The position numbers and the translations under genes were made by a program. Below are positions 33,688 through 42,615 of a stretch of 64,000 nt of DNA, one piece after another. Origin of the DNA: Moduliflexus sp964602655 (GTDB taxonomy: Bacteria > Moduliflexota > Moduliflexia > Moduliflexales > Moduliflexaceae); contig CAZRSF010000023.1 of assembly GCA_964602655.1 (NCBI GenBank), positions 1 through 64,000 of the forward strand, given 5' to 3'. Under the pieces are notes generated by a model. The model was given only the letters and a program-made list of their open reading frames with translations. It searched no databases and had not been told where the DNA came from. Within the stretch, counting starts at the first letter, position 1. Every line of letters begins with the position of its first letter.

Positions 33688-34453
33688 CTTTCTCTCGAAC
33701 AATCTCGACCTGCACATCGGCGAATATTGCATTGTAGAGACCGAACGCGGCTTCGGCTTCGGCATGATTGATATTGGCCGGATGCGTATCGAAGATGAAA
33801 GTTACGCCGCCCGCCCACTGAAAAATGTGATTCGCAAGGCGACGCCGGAAGACATGGCGGTGGTGGACGAAAATAAAAAAATCGAGATTGACGCCAAAGA
33901 ATTCTGCGAAAAGCGCGTCTTGGCGCGGGGCTTGGAAATGCAGTTGGTCGAGGCCGAGTGCACGTTCGACCGTAGCCGTCTGACCTTTTATTTTCTCGCC
34001 GAAGGCCGGATTGATTTCCGCGAACTCGTGAAAGACCTCGCGCAGCGTTTCCGCACCCGCATCGAAATGCGGCAAATTGGGGTGCGCGACGAAACCAAGC
34101 TGCTCGGCGGCTTCGGCGTTTGCGGCTGTCCGCTTTGCTGCACCACATTTTTGAAAAATTTCGAGACCGTCTCGATCAAAATGGCGAAAGTGCAGGGTTT
34201 GACGCTGAATCCCGCCAAATTGTCTGGCATCTGCGACCGCCTGAAATGCTGCATGACGTATGAATACGAGTGTTATAAACAGATCGCCAAGTACATGCCC
34301 AAAGTCGGCCAGATGGTCAAAGATGCGAACGGCGGCGGCCCGTACCGCGTCAGAGATGTGAATTTCCTCGACGGCACGGTGACGGTCGAAGAAGGCGGAG
34401 AAACTCCGGTGAAGAAGAAATTGTTTTATCGCGATTTGGAGAAGGTGAAATAA
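33638..34453 (+). CDS. ricT: PSP1-domain protein RicT (YaaT-like)
   Basis: 271 residues. The PSP1 domain covers about 60-145 and the Cys-rich motifs CGCPLCC and CDRLKCCMTYEYECY match RicT/YaaT, which in Bacillus joins RicA/RicF to bind Fe-S clusters and help RNase Y. GAGGTG lies 5 bp before the ATG, inside holB. The tmk-holB-ricT order matches that of Firmicutes although this organism has lipid A genes. Confidence 0.92.
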   Translation: MIEIVGVKFRPTGKVYNFLSNNLDLHIGEYCIVETERGFGFGMIDIGRMRIEDESYAARPLKNVIRKATPEDMAVVDENKKIEIDAKEFCEKRVLARGLEMQLVEAECTFDRSRLTFYFLAEGRIDFRELVKDLAQRFRTRIEMRQIGVRDETKLLGGFGVCGCPLCCTTFLKNFETVSIKMAKVQGLTLNPAKLSGICDRLKCCMTYEYECYKQIAKYMPKVGQMVKDANGGGPYRVRDVNFLDGTVTVEEGGETPVKKKLFYRDLEKVK

Positions 34454-34455
34454 TC

Positions 34456-35754
34456 GTGCATCTGATTATTAATGGCGATTCGCGCAGAATGCGAGAACTT
34501 GCTGACCAATCCGCGCAGCTTGTCGTTACGTCGCCGCCGTACTGGCAGTTGAAAGATTATGGCGTTGCCTCGCAAATCGGCTATCATGACACGTATGAGG
34601 AGTATATCAATCACCTCAATTTGGTCTGGCAAGAATGCTATCGCGTGTTAGAAAACGGCTGTCGTCTTTGCGTCAATATCGGCGATCAATACGCTCGTTC
34701 GGTCTATTATGGCCGCTATAAGGTCATCCCGATTCGCACGGAAATCATCAAATTTTGCGAAGTCATCGGCTTCGATTATATGGGCGCGATTATCTGGCAG
34801 AAAGTCGCGACCACCAACACCACCGGCGGCGCGACGATTATGGGGTCGTTTCCCTATCCGCGTAACGGGATTCTGAAATTGGATTATGAATTTATTCTGA
34901 TTTTCAAAAAAATCGGAAAATCAAAAAGAACCATTTCGAAAGCGGTCAAAGAACAATCGAAAATGACCACCGAAGAATGGAATACCTATTTTGCCGGACA
35001 TTGGAATTTCAGCGGAGTCCGGCAGGAAAAGCACCTTGCCATGTTTCCCGTCGAATTGCCGAGGCGCTTGATCAAGATGTTTACGTTTGTCGGCGATACC
35101 GTGCTCGATCCGTTTTTAGGCAGCGGCACGACTTCCGTCGCGGCGATGATGTTGCAGCGGCGGTCGGTCGGTTATGAAATCAATCCAGAATTTTTGCCGA
35201 ACATCGAAACGCGATTGAACGTTGAAAACGAAAAATTCATGCGCTCTCAGCAGATTTCTTTTCAAAAGCAAGCTGACGAACCTATGGATTTCGCGAAGGC
35301 GATTGCCGAGTTGCCATATATTTTCAAGGATGCCGTAAAATTGGATAAAAAAAACGACCCGAAAAAATTGCAATTCGGCTCGAAAATCGGTCAAGAGAAT
35401 CAGACGCGAGAAACGTATTATTCGGTCAAAGACGTTCTCTCGCCAATCATGTTGACGTTGAATAATGATCTGAAAATTCGCCTGCTTGGCATACAAGAAG
35501 ACCATGCCATGAATGGAAAAGCGGTTCAGTTTTTACAGAACATGTTAAAAGGGCAAAAAGTCTTTTTGAAATTCGATGAAACCAAATATGACGAAGAGAA
35601 TAACCTCTTATGTTATCTCTATTTGAAAAATAAAACATTCGTGAACGCGTATTTGGTGAAATACCGGTTAGCGCATGTGGATGAACGCATGGATTTCAAA
35701 TATAAAATGAAATTTCTTGATTTGTGGGCAAAGGCAAATGAGGCGCGAATATGA
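34456..35754 (+). CDS. DNA methyltransferase (beta class) with nuclease-like C-terminal domain
   Basis: 432 residues, GTG start 2 bp after the ricT stop. Motif IV TSPPYW (about residue 29) precedes the AdoMet motif DPFLGSGTT (about 217), the order of beta-class N4-cytosine or N6-adenine enzymes; SPPYW favours N4-cytosine. After residue 270 there is an extra region, and from about 325 to the end the sequence resembles a staphylococcal-nuclease fold (LKIRLLGIQEDHAMNGKAVQ, LLKGQ-like LKGQKVFLKF, VNAYLVKYRLAHVDER), with the catalytic Arg/Glu set not clearly complete. The next gene, overlapping by 4 bp, encodes the cognate endonuclease. Confidence 0.88.
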   Translation: MHLIINGDSRRMRELADQSAQLVVTSPPYWQLKDYGVASQIGYHDTYEEYINHLNLVWQECYRVLENGCRLCVNIGDQYARSVYYGRYKVIPIRTEIIKFCEVIGFDYMGAIIWQKVATTNTTGGATIMGSFPYPRNGILKLDYEFILIFKKIGKSKRTISKAVKEQSKMTTEEWNTYFAGHWNFSGVRQEKHLAMFPVELPRRLIKMFTFVGDTVLDPFLGSGTTSVAAMMLQRRSVGYEINPEFLPNIETRLNVENEKFMRSQQISFQKQADEPMDFAKAIAELPYIFKDAVKLDKKNDPKKLQFGSKIGQENQTRETYYSVKDVLSPIMLTLNNDLKIRLLGIQEDHAMNGKAVQFLQNMLKGQKVFLKFDETKYDEENNLLCYLYLKNKTFVNAYLVKYRLAHVDERMDFKYKMKFLDLWAKANEARI

Positions 35755-36437
35755 AAAAGGTTGCGAAAGATTTCGGAAGCCATGAATTGCTGCTGAATTA
35801 TGCCAATCGGCGTTGGGGTTTGACCAAAACGTCGCGAGTTGGCGAAGTCATGGCGCTTATCCGCGAATGCCAACCGTCAACATTCGAAGAATGGAAGAAA
35901 TGGTATTTCGAACACGCTTATACGAAAGCGAAATACCCCGAAAAAGTCTCGCGAGAGTGTTTGCAAGAACTTGGGAATCGCCTGTATCAGAAATTGAAAG
36001 ATACTGTCATTCCTCAGGTATTGGATTCTGTCAACCGTTTGACGGAAGCGGACTGCGTTGATTATATTCATGAATTGACGATTTGCCGCACGTATGACGG
36101 CTATTTGACTGAAAAATCAATCATTTACAACGAACTCGCGAAAAAGTTTCCAGAGGTGATATTCGAAGAAACTGACCCGGAATTAGATCATGCCGGGGAT
36201 GTTGATTATCTTGGCAAAGTCGGCGAAAAAGCATTCGGCATTCAGATCAAACCGATTACCGCCAACGCCAGTCTTGGCAATTATTCTGTAACCGCCCGAA
36301 TGCAAAGTAGTTTTCGCGAGTTCGAAGAGGATTTCGGCGGAAAGGTGTTTATCATTTTCAGCGTTGACGATCATATCAAAAATGTAGAAATTCTTGGCGA
36401 CATACAGAATGAAATAAACAGGTTAAAATCGTTATAA
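35751..36437 (+). CDS. Type II restriction endonuclease, MjaI-like
   Basis: 228 residues, ATGA overlap with the methyltransferase. The region ELDHAGDVDYLGKVGEKAFG followed by IQIKPIT looks like a PD-(D/E)XK core with Gln in place of Glu; SRECLQELGNRLYQKLKDTV and ELTICRTYDGYLTEKSI fit my memory of the MjaI family, whose founder cuts CTAG. Specificity is inferred, not visible. The pair sits between ricT and metG. Confidence 0.7.
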   Translation: MKKVAKDFGSHELLLNYANRRWGLTKTSRVGEVMALIRECQPSTFEEWKKWYFEHAYTKAKYPEKVSRECLQELGNRLYQKLKDTVIPQVLDSVNRLTEADCVDYIHELTICRTYDGYLTEKSIIYNELAKKFPEVIFEETDPELDHAGDVDYLGKVGEKAFGIQIKPITANASLGNYSVTARMQSSFREFEEDFGGKVFIIFSVDDHIKNVEILGDIQNEINRLKSL

Positions 36438-36450
36438 AGAAAGGAACAAC

Positions 36451-38514
36451 ATGAGCAGAAAAATACTTGTCACCAGCGCGCTGCCGTATGCCAACGGACC
36501 GCTGCATTTAGGCCATTTGGCGGGCGCGTACCTTCCGGCGGACATTTACGTTCGCTATCAGCGTTTGCAGAAGCGCGACATCGTCTATGTCTGCGCCACC
36601 GACGAACATGGCGTGCCGATTACGATCAAGGCGGAAAAAGAGGGCAAAACGCCGTTAGAAGTCGTGGATTTTTACCATGAACAGATGAAAGAGAGTTTCG
36701 CGAAATTCGGTATGAGTTTCGACCATTTTTCCGCCACGCATCGCCAGATTCATCACGAAACGTCGCAGGATTTTTTCCTGAAACTCTACGAAAACGGCTA
36801 CATCGAAAAGCAGGAAATTCAGCAGATGTTCTGCGACAACTGCAACCGCTTTTTGCCGGATCGCTACATCGAAGGCGTCTGCCCGAACTGCGGCAAGGAC
36901 GGCGCGCGGGGCGATCAATGCGAGAAATGCGGGCGCTGGCTTTCGCCGGAAGAAATCGTGAACCCCAAATGCAAAATTTGCGGGAATACGCCGCATTTGC
37001 GCAATTCGACGCACTGGTTTTTGCAGTTGGAAAAATTTCAGGAACGCCTTGCCGCATGGCTCGACAGCAAGCCGAACTGGAAAGATAACGTCAAAAAATT
37101 CTGTCAGCAGTGGTTCGAATCCGGCTTGCAGCCGCGCTGCATCACCCGCGACATTGATTGGGGCATTCCCGTGCCGCTGGAAGACGCCAAAGGCAAGGTG
37201 CTATATGTCTGGTTCGACGCGCCCATCGGCTATATTTCCGCGACGAAAGAGTGGGCGCAGAACATCGGCCAGCCGGAGAAATGGAAAGACTATTGGCTGA
37301 ATCCCGACTGCGAACTCGTCCATTTCATCGGCAAAGACAACATCGTGTTTCATGCGATGGTCTGGCCGTCGGTACTGATGGGTTACGGCCAATACACGCT
37401 GCCCACCGACATTCCGGCGAACGAATTTTTGAACATCGAAGGGGAAAAAATCTCGACAAGCCGCAATTATGCGATCTGGCTGCATGAATATTTGCAGGAT
37501 TTTCCGGCGGATTATCTGCGCTTTTACCTAAACGCGATTGCGCCGGAAAAGGCGGACGCGAACTTCACATGGGAAGAATTTCAGACTCGCATCAACAGTG
37601 AATTCGCCGATATTTACGGCAATTTAGTCAATCGCTCGCTGACGTTTATCAAACGCTTTGCGGACGGGAAAATTCCGCCGCTCGGCACGTTGACCGCCGA
37701 CGATCAGGCGACGCTGAACGAAATCGCCGCCACGAAAGCCGCCATGACCGACGCGCTGGAAACGTATCAATTCAAAAAAGCGCAGACCGATTGGATGAAT
37801 TTGGCGCGTGTCGGCAATCAGTATTTTCAAAGAAGCGCGCCCTGGGATTTGCAGAAAAAAGACCCGGCGGCGTGCGGCACAGTGCTGCATGTCTGCGCCT
37901 TGCTGATCAAAAATCTGGCCGTGTTGGGCGCGCCGATGCTGCCGTTCACGATGCAGCAGGCGTGGGAATTGCTCGGCGAAACGGGGAACGTGCATGAACA
38001 AACGTGGGAACAAATCGGTGCGTTCGCGTTTCGTGAAGGCCAGCCGATTGCCGCGCAGATCGGCGTCTTAGTGCCGAAAGTCGAAGATAAACAGATTCAA
38101 CCGCAAAAGGAGAAATTAGCGAAAATGTTAGCAGGAACAGAAACACCGCAAGCGCAGGCCGTCGCCGCGCCATTACTCGAATTACAGCCGCAAATCACGA
38201 TTGACGACTTTGCCAAAATTGATCTCCGCGCCGGGAAAGTCTTGTCGGCGGAGCGCGTGCCGAAATCGGACAAATTGATCAAAATGCAGATTGACATCGG
38301 CCTCGAAACGCGCCAGATTCTGGCCGGAATCGGGAAATTCTACGAACCGGAACAGTTGGTCGGCAAAACCGTGATCGTCGTCGCAAACTTGAAACCAGCG
38401 AAATTGATGGGGCAGGAATCGCAAGGCATGGTGTTAGCGGGCGTCTATGGCGACAATCTCAGCGTCTCGGCGTTCGAAAAAGCTGACGTGCAGCCGGGCG
38501 CGAAAGTGCGGTAA
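36451..38514 (+). CDS. metG: Methionyl-tRNA synthetase
   Basis: 687 residues, class I synthetase. HIGH motif as HLGHL in YANGPLHLGHLAGAYLPADI, KMSKS motif as KISTS, and a double zinc knuckle (CDNCNRFLP, CPNCGKDG, CEKCGRWL, CKICGNTP). Residues from about 585 form the C-terminal EMAP/Trbp111 tRNA-binding domain (IDDFAKIDLRAGKVLSAERV). Long E. coli-like form. AAAGGA lies 8 bp before the ATG. Confidence 0.97.
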   Translation: MSRKILVTSALPYANGPLHLGHLAGAYLPADIYVRYQRLQKRDIVYVCATDEHGVPITIKAEKEGKTPLEVVDFYHEQMKESFAKFGMSFDHFSATHRQIHHETSQDFFLKLYENGYIEKQEIQQMFCDNCNRFLPDRYIEGVCPNCGKDGARGDQCEKCGRWLSPEEIVNPKCKICGNTPHLRNSTHWFLQLEKFQERLAAWLDSKPNWKDNVKKFCQQWFESGLQPRCITRDIDWGIPVPLEDAKGKVLYVWFDAPIGYISATKEWAQNIGQPEKWKDYWLNPDCELVHFIGKDNIVFHAMVWPSVLMGYGQYTLPTDIPANEFLNIEGEKISTSRNYAIWLHEYLQDFPADYLRFYLNAIAPEKADANFTWEEFQTRINSEFADIYGNLVNRSLTFIKRFADGKIPPLGTLTADDQATLNEIAATKAAMTDALETYQFKKAQTDWMNLARVGNQYFQRSAPWDLQKKDPAACGTVLHVCALLIKNLAVLGAPMLPFTMQQAWELLGETGNVHEQTWEQIGAFAFREGQPIAAQIGVLVPKVEDKQIQPQKEKLAKMLAGTETPQAQAVAAPLLELQPQITIDDFAKIDLRAGKVLSAERVPKSDKLIKMQIDIGLETRQILAGIGKFYEPEQLVGKTVIVVANLKPAKLMGQESQGMVLAGVYGDNLSVSAFEKADVQPGAKVR

Positions 38515-38522
38515 ACCGTAAG

Positions 38523-38555
38523 AACCCTGCCAGGGTTTAAAACCCTGGCAAGGTT
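38523..38555. repeat. TTTAAAA-centred palindrome before ald
   Basis: AACCCTGCCAGGGTTT and AAACCCTGGCAAGGTT pair with one mismatch. It lies between the metG stop and the ald ribosome binding site (AGGAGG at 38562). Confidence 0.9.
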
Positions 38556-38575
38556 GAATCCAGGAGGAAAATCGT

Positions 38576-39691
38576 ATGATTATCGGCGTCCCCAAAGAAA
38601 TCAAAACGCAGGAATACCGCGTCGGCATCGCGCCGTCGGGCGTGATGGAATTGGTAAAACGCGGTCATTCCGTGATTGTCGAAGAACATGCAGGTATTGC
38701 CAGCGGCATTACGGATGCGGAATACGAGCGCGTCGGCGCGAAAATCGCGGACGTGCGGACGGTCTATACGAACGCTGGCATGATTATCAAAGTGAAAGAA
38801 CCTCAGCCTGCCGAATTCGAGTTGCTGCGGGAAGGCCAGATTCTTTATACGTACCTTCATCTTGCGCCAGACCCGGCGCAGACGAACGCGCTATTGGAAC
38901 GAAAAATTATCGGCGTGGCCTACGAAACGATTCAGCTTGCGGACGGCTCGCTGCCGCTGCTGACGCCGATGAGCGAAGTCGCCGGACGCATGGCGGTGCA
39001 GGTCGGCGCAAAATATCTGGAAAAAGAACATGGCGGGTATGGTGTCTTATTAAGCGGCGTTCCCGGCGTGGAACGCGCTATCGTGACGATTATCGGCGGC
39101 GGTGTGGTGGGGATGAATGCCGCGAAAATCGCGGTCGGCATGGGAGCAAACGTGTGTCTGCTCGACATCAATCTTTCCCGTCTGGCCTACATTGACGATA
39201 TTTTCGGCAATAAAATCACCACCTTGATGTCGAACTACATCAACATCGAAGAATGCGCCAGACGTTCCGATCTGCTGATCGGCGCGGTGCTGATTCCCGG
39301 CGCAAAAGCCCCGAAACTCGTGACCCGCGAGATGATTTCCAAAATGAAAGAAGGCGCGGTCGTCGTGGATGTCGCAGTGGATCAAGGCGGATGTATCGAA
39401 ACAACCCATCCGACGACGCATGATGATCCGACCTTCGTCGTGGACGGCGTGCTGCATTACTGCGTGGCGAATATGCCGGGCGCAGTGCCGCGCACCTCGA
39501 CCTTTGCGCTGACGAACGTTACGATGCCCTATGCCTATCTGCTGGCAGAAAAAGGCGTGTCTCGCGCTACTTTGCAGAATTCAGCATTAGCAAAAGGCGT
39601 GAATGTGTACAAAGGCAAAGTGACGTATAAGGCGGTGGCTGACGCCCTGGGTTATGATTTTCATCCGGTAGCGGATGTTGTGGAATCCTGA
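38576..39691 (+). CDS. ald: Alanine dehydrogenase
   Basis: NAD-dependent interconversion of alanine with pyruvate and ammonium. 371 residues with MIIGVPKEIKTQEYRVGIAP, the substrate-binding MIIKVKEPQ and YTYLHLA, the Rossmann motif IIGGGVVGMNAAKIAVGMGA and MPGAVPRTSTFALTN. Length is exact for the family. The AGGAGG site is close to ideal. It may be redox-linked to Rex (49146), but no Rex site was identified here. Confidence 0.96.
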   Translation: MIIGVPKEIKTQEYRVGIAPSGVMELVKRGHSVIVEEHAGIASGITDAEYERVGAKIADVRTVYTNAGMIIKVKEPQPAEFELLREGQILYTYLHLAPDPAQTNALLERKIIGVAYETIQLADGSLPLLTPMSEVAGRMAVQVGAKYLEKEHGGYGVLLSGVPGVERAIVTIIGGGVVGMNAAKIAVGMGANVCLLDINLSRLAYIDDIFGNKITTLMSNYINIEECARRSDLLIGAVLIPGAKAPKLVTREMISKMKEGAVVVDVAVDQGGCIETTHPTTHDDPTFVVDGVLHYCVANMPGAVPRTSTFALTNVTMPYAYLLAEKGVSRATLQNSALAKGVNVYKGKVTYKAVADALGYDFHPVADVVES

Positions 39692-39717
39692 GAGGTTGGT
39701 TGATCCTGACAGAAAAA

Positions 39718-39792
39718 CCGCAGATTTCACTGATTCGCAAAGATTTTGAGCAAATGAATTTTCAAATCTATGCGAATCAGTGAAATCTGCGG
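39718..39792. repeat. Inverted repeat with perfect 22-bp arms
   Basis: Left arm 39718-39739 (CGCAGATTTCACTGATTCGC core) and right arm 39771-39792. An inner AGATTT/AAATCT pair extends the structure. It follows ald by 27 bp. Confidence 0.9.
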
Positions 39793-39810
39793 CTGAAAGA
39801 AGGTCATTCA

Positions 39811-39957
39811 TCAGGCAAGGGAGATTCGAGAGTCTCGTTGTAAGCGGCGTAACGCCTGAACGTACATCACGGCTGAAATCAAGCTTCGCACAACATGAAA
39901 GAACACCGTTACTACGCTCAACGCCACGACTTTTCGGCACATCGTCAACAATTTCAT
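39811..39957 (-). CDS. Possible small hydrophobic protein, 48 residues
   Basis: ATG at 39957 preceded by GGAGAG at 7 bp spacing. The product MKLLTMCRKVVALSVVTVFF continues with one hydrophobic helix and a basic tail (QALRRLQRDSRISLA), the profile of a small inner-membrane protein. No homology is claimed. The rest of the 39692-40288 gap holds only the 39718 repeat and the ECF-type promoter. Confidence 0.4.
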   Translation of the reverse strand: MKLLTMCRKVVALSVVTVFFHVVRSLISAVMYVQALRRLQRDSRISLA

Positions 39958-40220
39958 GATCAATCTCTCCACGGTTAAGCCCCCCTTCAATTGACTTGTA
40001 TTAATCACGTCACTTTTTTATGACCAACATACGATAATGCAACGCGAATGCCAACGAGAAAATGCCGCGATCTCAGGGGATTGAGCATCACAAGAGCCTT
40101 TCTTCTGAAGAAGCGCGAACGCAAAACAGAAATCTCATTTCCAGATGTACCGCGCATTCACCTCTGACTGAATGATTTTCCTATTTTCATCTCATGCCTG
40201 ATAAAAAAAATTACTGTTCG

Positions 40221-40246
40221 GGAACTTTCCGTTTTCATAGCTCGTC
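40221..40246 (+). promoter_or_regulatory. ECF-type promoter upstream of the sigma factor gene
   Basis: GGAACTT at 40221-40227 and GTC at 40244-40246, 16 bp apart, matches the GGAAC-N16/17-GTC pattern of many ECF sigma promoters. It lies about 40 bp before the ECF sigma start, as expected for positive autoregulation. Confidence 0.65.
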
Positions 40247-40288
40247 ATCATAGACAGAACACACGAATAACCCTGATGGAAACCGATT

Positions 40289-40885
40289 ATGGCGAGACAA
40301 TATTCTGAATTGACGGCAGAAAACGAACGCGAATTAGTGATGCAATGTCAGGCAGGCGACCGGCAGGCATTCAACCGGTTAGTCATGCGCTACCAGAATT
40401 TGGTGTACACGTTTCTGCGGCGGATGGCGCCGAAATGGAACGATCTTGACGATCTTGCGCAAGAGGTGTTCGTGAAGATGTTCCATTCGATTCATTCACT
40501 GAAAGATGCGTCTCAATTCAAAAGTTGGCTCTATCGAATTGCTGTGACCGTGTATCTCGATGAATATCGCCGCTGGAAAAAACGCCAGTCCCGGTTTGTC
40601 TCGGACGAAGAGGCGCTGCGGACGCATGTCGCCGAACATGGTCATCCGGGGCAGGCGATTGAGCAAAAAGAATTGCAGCAGAAAATTCAGGACGCGCTGG
40701 ATAAATTGCCGGAAGAATACCGCATGACGATTGTGTTGCGGGAAATTCATGAATTGTCGTACGAAGAGATCGCGCAGACGCTGCGCATTTCGGAAGGCAC
40801 CGTGCGGTCGCGCATTTTCAGAGGAAGAAAGTTGTTGCAAGACCTGCTTCAAAAAGAGGTCAGACAGAAAGGAGGATGGGTATGA
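40289..40885 (+). CDS. ECF-family RNA polymerase sigma factor
   Basis: 198 residues with sigma region 2 (RQAFNRLVMRYQNLVYTFLR, DDLAQEVFVKMFHSI, FKSWLYRIA) and region 4 (LDKLPEEYRMTIVLREIHEL, SYEEIAQTLRISEGTVRSRI). RpoE/SigW-like size. Its stop overlaps the anti-sigma start (ATGA), so both are co-translated. A GGAACTT...GTC promoter precedes it. Probably an envelope-stress regulator, given the linked Spy-like gene. Confidence 0.94.
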   Translation: MARQYSELTAENERELVMQCQAGDRQAFNRLVMRYQNLVYTFLRRMAPKWNDLDDLAQEVFVKMFHSIHSLKDASQFKSWLYRIAVTVYLDEYRRWKKRQSRFVSDEEALRTHVAEHGHPGQAIEQKELQQKIQDALDKLPEEYRMTIVLREIHELSYEEIAQTLRISEGTVRSRIFRGRKLLQDLLQKEVRQKGGWV

Positions 40886-41418
40886 ACTGCGAAACAATGG
40901 AAGAATTGCTTTCAGCATATATTGACGGAGAAGTCTCTGAGGAAGAACGGCAGACCGTCGAACAGCATGTCGCGTTGTGTGCGTCATGCCGCGCAACAGT
41001 GCAGGATTTTTCGACCGCGCAGACATTTGTGCGGACGCTGCCGATATTCGATGCGCCGCAAGGCTTCCGCCAGCGCGTGACAGCGCGCGTCGAGCGGTCG
41101 TCGCGAATGTGGTTTCGAATCAGGCAATTCGTCCCGCGTTTCGCGTTCGGAACAGTCGCTCTTCTGATGATGAGCGCGGGTATCCTGTTCTGGCATTTAC
41201 GACAAGCGCCCCTCAATCAAACCGAACAGTATGCCGCCTCGATTGAGGTGTACGCAGAAGACATCTTGTTCGAAGAGGTTTCTACCACAACCGATACGCT
41301 GTTTTCTACCGACACAGACAGCGTTGCGGAAGAAATCCTTGATACGTTGAGCATTGGGACAACAGAGACGCGGCAGCCGATGTTTCGGCATATCGGTGAC
41401 AACCGAGGAATAGCATAG
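40882..41418 (+). CDS. Zinc-finger anti-sigma factor
   Basis: 178 residues. N-terminal ZAS-type domain: YIDGEVSEEERQTVEQHVAL followed by CASC, giving the H..xC..C motif. One membrane segment at about residues 80-100 (FGTVALLMMSAGILFWHL), then an acidic Thr/Ser-rich periplasmic tail. It would hold the upstream sigma at the membrane until a signal arrives. ATG 40882 is preferred because AGGAGG lies 7 bp upstream; ATG 40876 is too close. Confidence 0.9.
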   Translation: MNCETMEELLSAYIDGEVSEEERQTVEQHVALCASCRATVQDFSTAQTFVRTLPIFDAPQGFRQRVTARVERSSRMWFRIRQFVPRFAFGTVALLMMSAGILFWHLRQAPLNQTEQYAASIEVYAEDILFEEVSTTTDTLFSTDTDSVAEEILDTLSIGTTETRQPMFRHIGDNRGIA

Positions 41419-41460
41419 GATACAGTCAAACACCGTTGAAAATGAAAAGGGGATTTATTC

Positions 41461-41507
41461 GAATGGAATGAAGAGGAATGGCATCACCACTCTTCCTCAT
41501 TCCATTC
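41461..41507 (+). repeat. Hairpin in the leader of the Spy-like gene
   Basis: GAATGGAATGA (41461-41471) pairs with TCATTCCATTC (41497-41507), with partial pairing inside (AGAGG/CCTCT-type). It lies 10 bp before the AAGGAG site of the next gene and may affect its translation or separate it from the anti-sigma gene. Confidence 0.65.
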
Positions 41508-41527
41508 ACAAACAAGGAGCTTTTTTT

Positions 41528-42364
41528 ATGTTACGAAAATTATCTTCTACAATCGTTCTTGTGATGTGTGTCGCCAGTTTCATGTTGTTCGCTCATGGAG
41601 CTTCCGCCCAGGATGCCCCTGAACCGCCACAGCCGCCGAATGGAGAGATGATGTCGCCGCCGGATGCGCCGATGCCTCCGGATGGGCAGATGCAAGATAA
41701 TCTGCGCATCAATTGGCGGGCATTAAATTTGACCGAAGAACAGCAGAACAAAATTCAACAATTGCGTCGTGATTTTCAGGTCAGTTCTGCCACTACGCGG
41801 GAAGAACTTCGGTTTGCCCAACAAGACCTGCGCAAAGAGATGAGTAATGATCCGATAGATCGTGCCCAAATTGATGCCCTGCTCACGCAAATTGCCGAAG
41901 CGAAACAAAAATTAAGCGAAGGCGCTGCCCAAAATCTCCTTGAAATTAAAGGAATTCTTACTGAAGAACAGCGTCAGCAAATCGCCGACATGCCAGGCCA
42001 AATGCCTGCGCAATGGCGCGGAATCACCATGACGAAGGAACAGCGTTCTCAGGTGAAGCAAATCTTGAAAACCTCGATGAAAGCCAATCAACAACTTATC
42101 GAAGAGGTCATGCAATTGCGTGAGGATTTGCGAGATGAACTGTTTGCCATGAATCCTGACACGGCAAAAATTCAACAGATTCAGGCAGGCATTGCTGAAA
42201 AAGACGCTGCGTTAGAGAAAGCTCGCACGGAGGCGATGATACAGGTGAATGAATTGCTCACGCCAGAACAGCGCGAACAACTCAAAAAGGTGAACGCCGA
42301 GAGAAAACAAGAGCGTCAGGAACGCGTCAAAGAGCGCCAGAACAAACAAGCGCCCAAAAAGTAA
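41528..42364 (+). CDS. LTXXQ-motif periplasmic protein (Spy/CpxP-like)
   Basis: 278 residues. Signal peptide LRKLSSTIVLVMCVASFMLF ending ASA, a Pro/Met-rich segment, then long helices with four LTxxQ-like motifs (LTEEQQNKIQ, LTEEQRQQIA, MTKEQRSQVK, LTPEQREQLK), about twice the size of E. coli Spy and probably a tandem duplication of the fold. Family members act as periplasmic chaperones or stress sensors. AAGGAG lies 8 bp before the ATG. It follows the sigma/anti-sigma pair and is likely part of its regulon. Confidence 0.85.
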   Translation: MLRKLSSTIVLVMCVASFMLFAHGASAQDAPEPPQPPNGEMMSPPDAPMPPDGQMQDNLRINWRALNLTEEQQNKIQQLRRDFQVSSATTREELRFAQQDLRKEMSNDPIDRAQIDALLTQIAEAKQKLSEGAAQNLLEIKGILTEEQRQQIADMPGQMPAQWRGITMTKEQRSQVKQILKTSMKANQQLIEEVMQLREDLRDELFAMNPDTAKIQQIQAGIAEKDAALEKARTEAMIQVNELLTPEQREQLKKVNAERKQERQERVKERQNKQAPKK

Positions 42365-42383
42365 GCCGATACCTTCCGCGCAG

Positions 42384-42417
42384 ACCTCACAGGTCTTGAA
42401 GACCTGTGAGGTTTTTT
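42384..42417 (+). terminator. Palindrome plus T6 terminator
   Basis: ACCTCACAGGTCTT and AAGACCTGTGAGGT form a stem directly followed by TTTTTT (42412-42417). It is a typical rho-independent terminator for the Spy-like gene, made from the same ACCTCACAGG word as 4003 and 14023. The rest of the gap to 42615 holds no clear promoter. Confidence 0.8.
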
Positions 42418-42615
42418 CATACTAACAAATTTGTCAAAAATATCTCCGATCTTTACGCTAAAAATCAATCCTCCTCGTATTTTTTTCTTGCCAAAAACAT
42501 TGACCTTATACGAAGTATCCCTCCGTCGCAGATAGGGACTGTTCGAATATCCGTTAAAAGAATGGAATTCGGCAGTTGATGCTCAATGAACGGAGGGAGA
42601 GCGAAGGAGGAGTGT

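Noticed and set aside
39718..39792. CRISPR-like repeat
   Set aside because: Only one inverted pair, no regularly spaced direct repeats.
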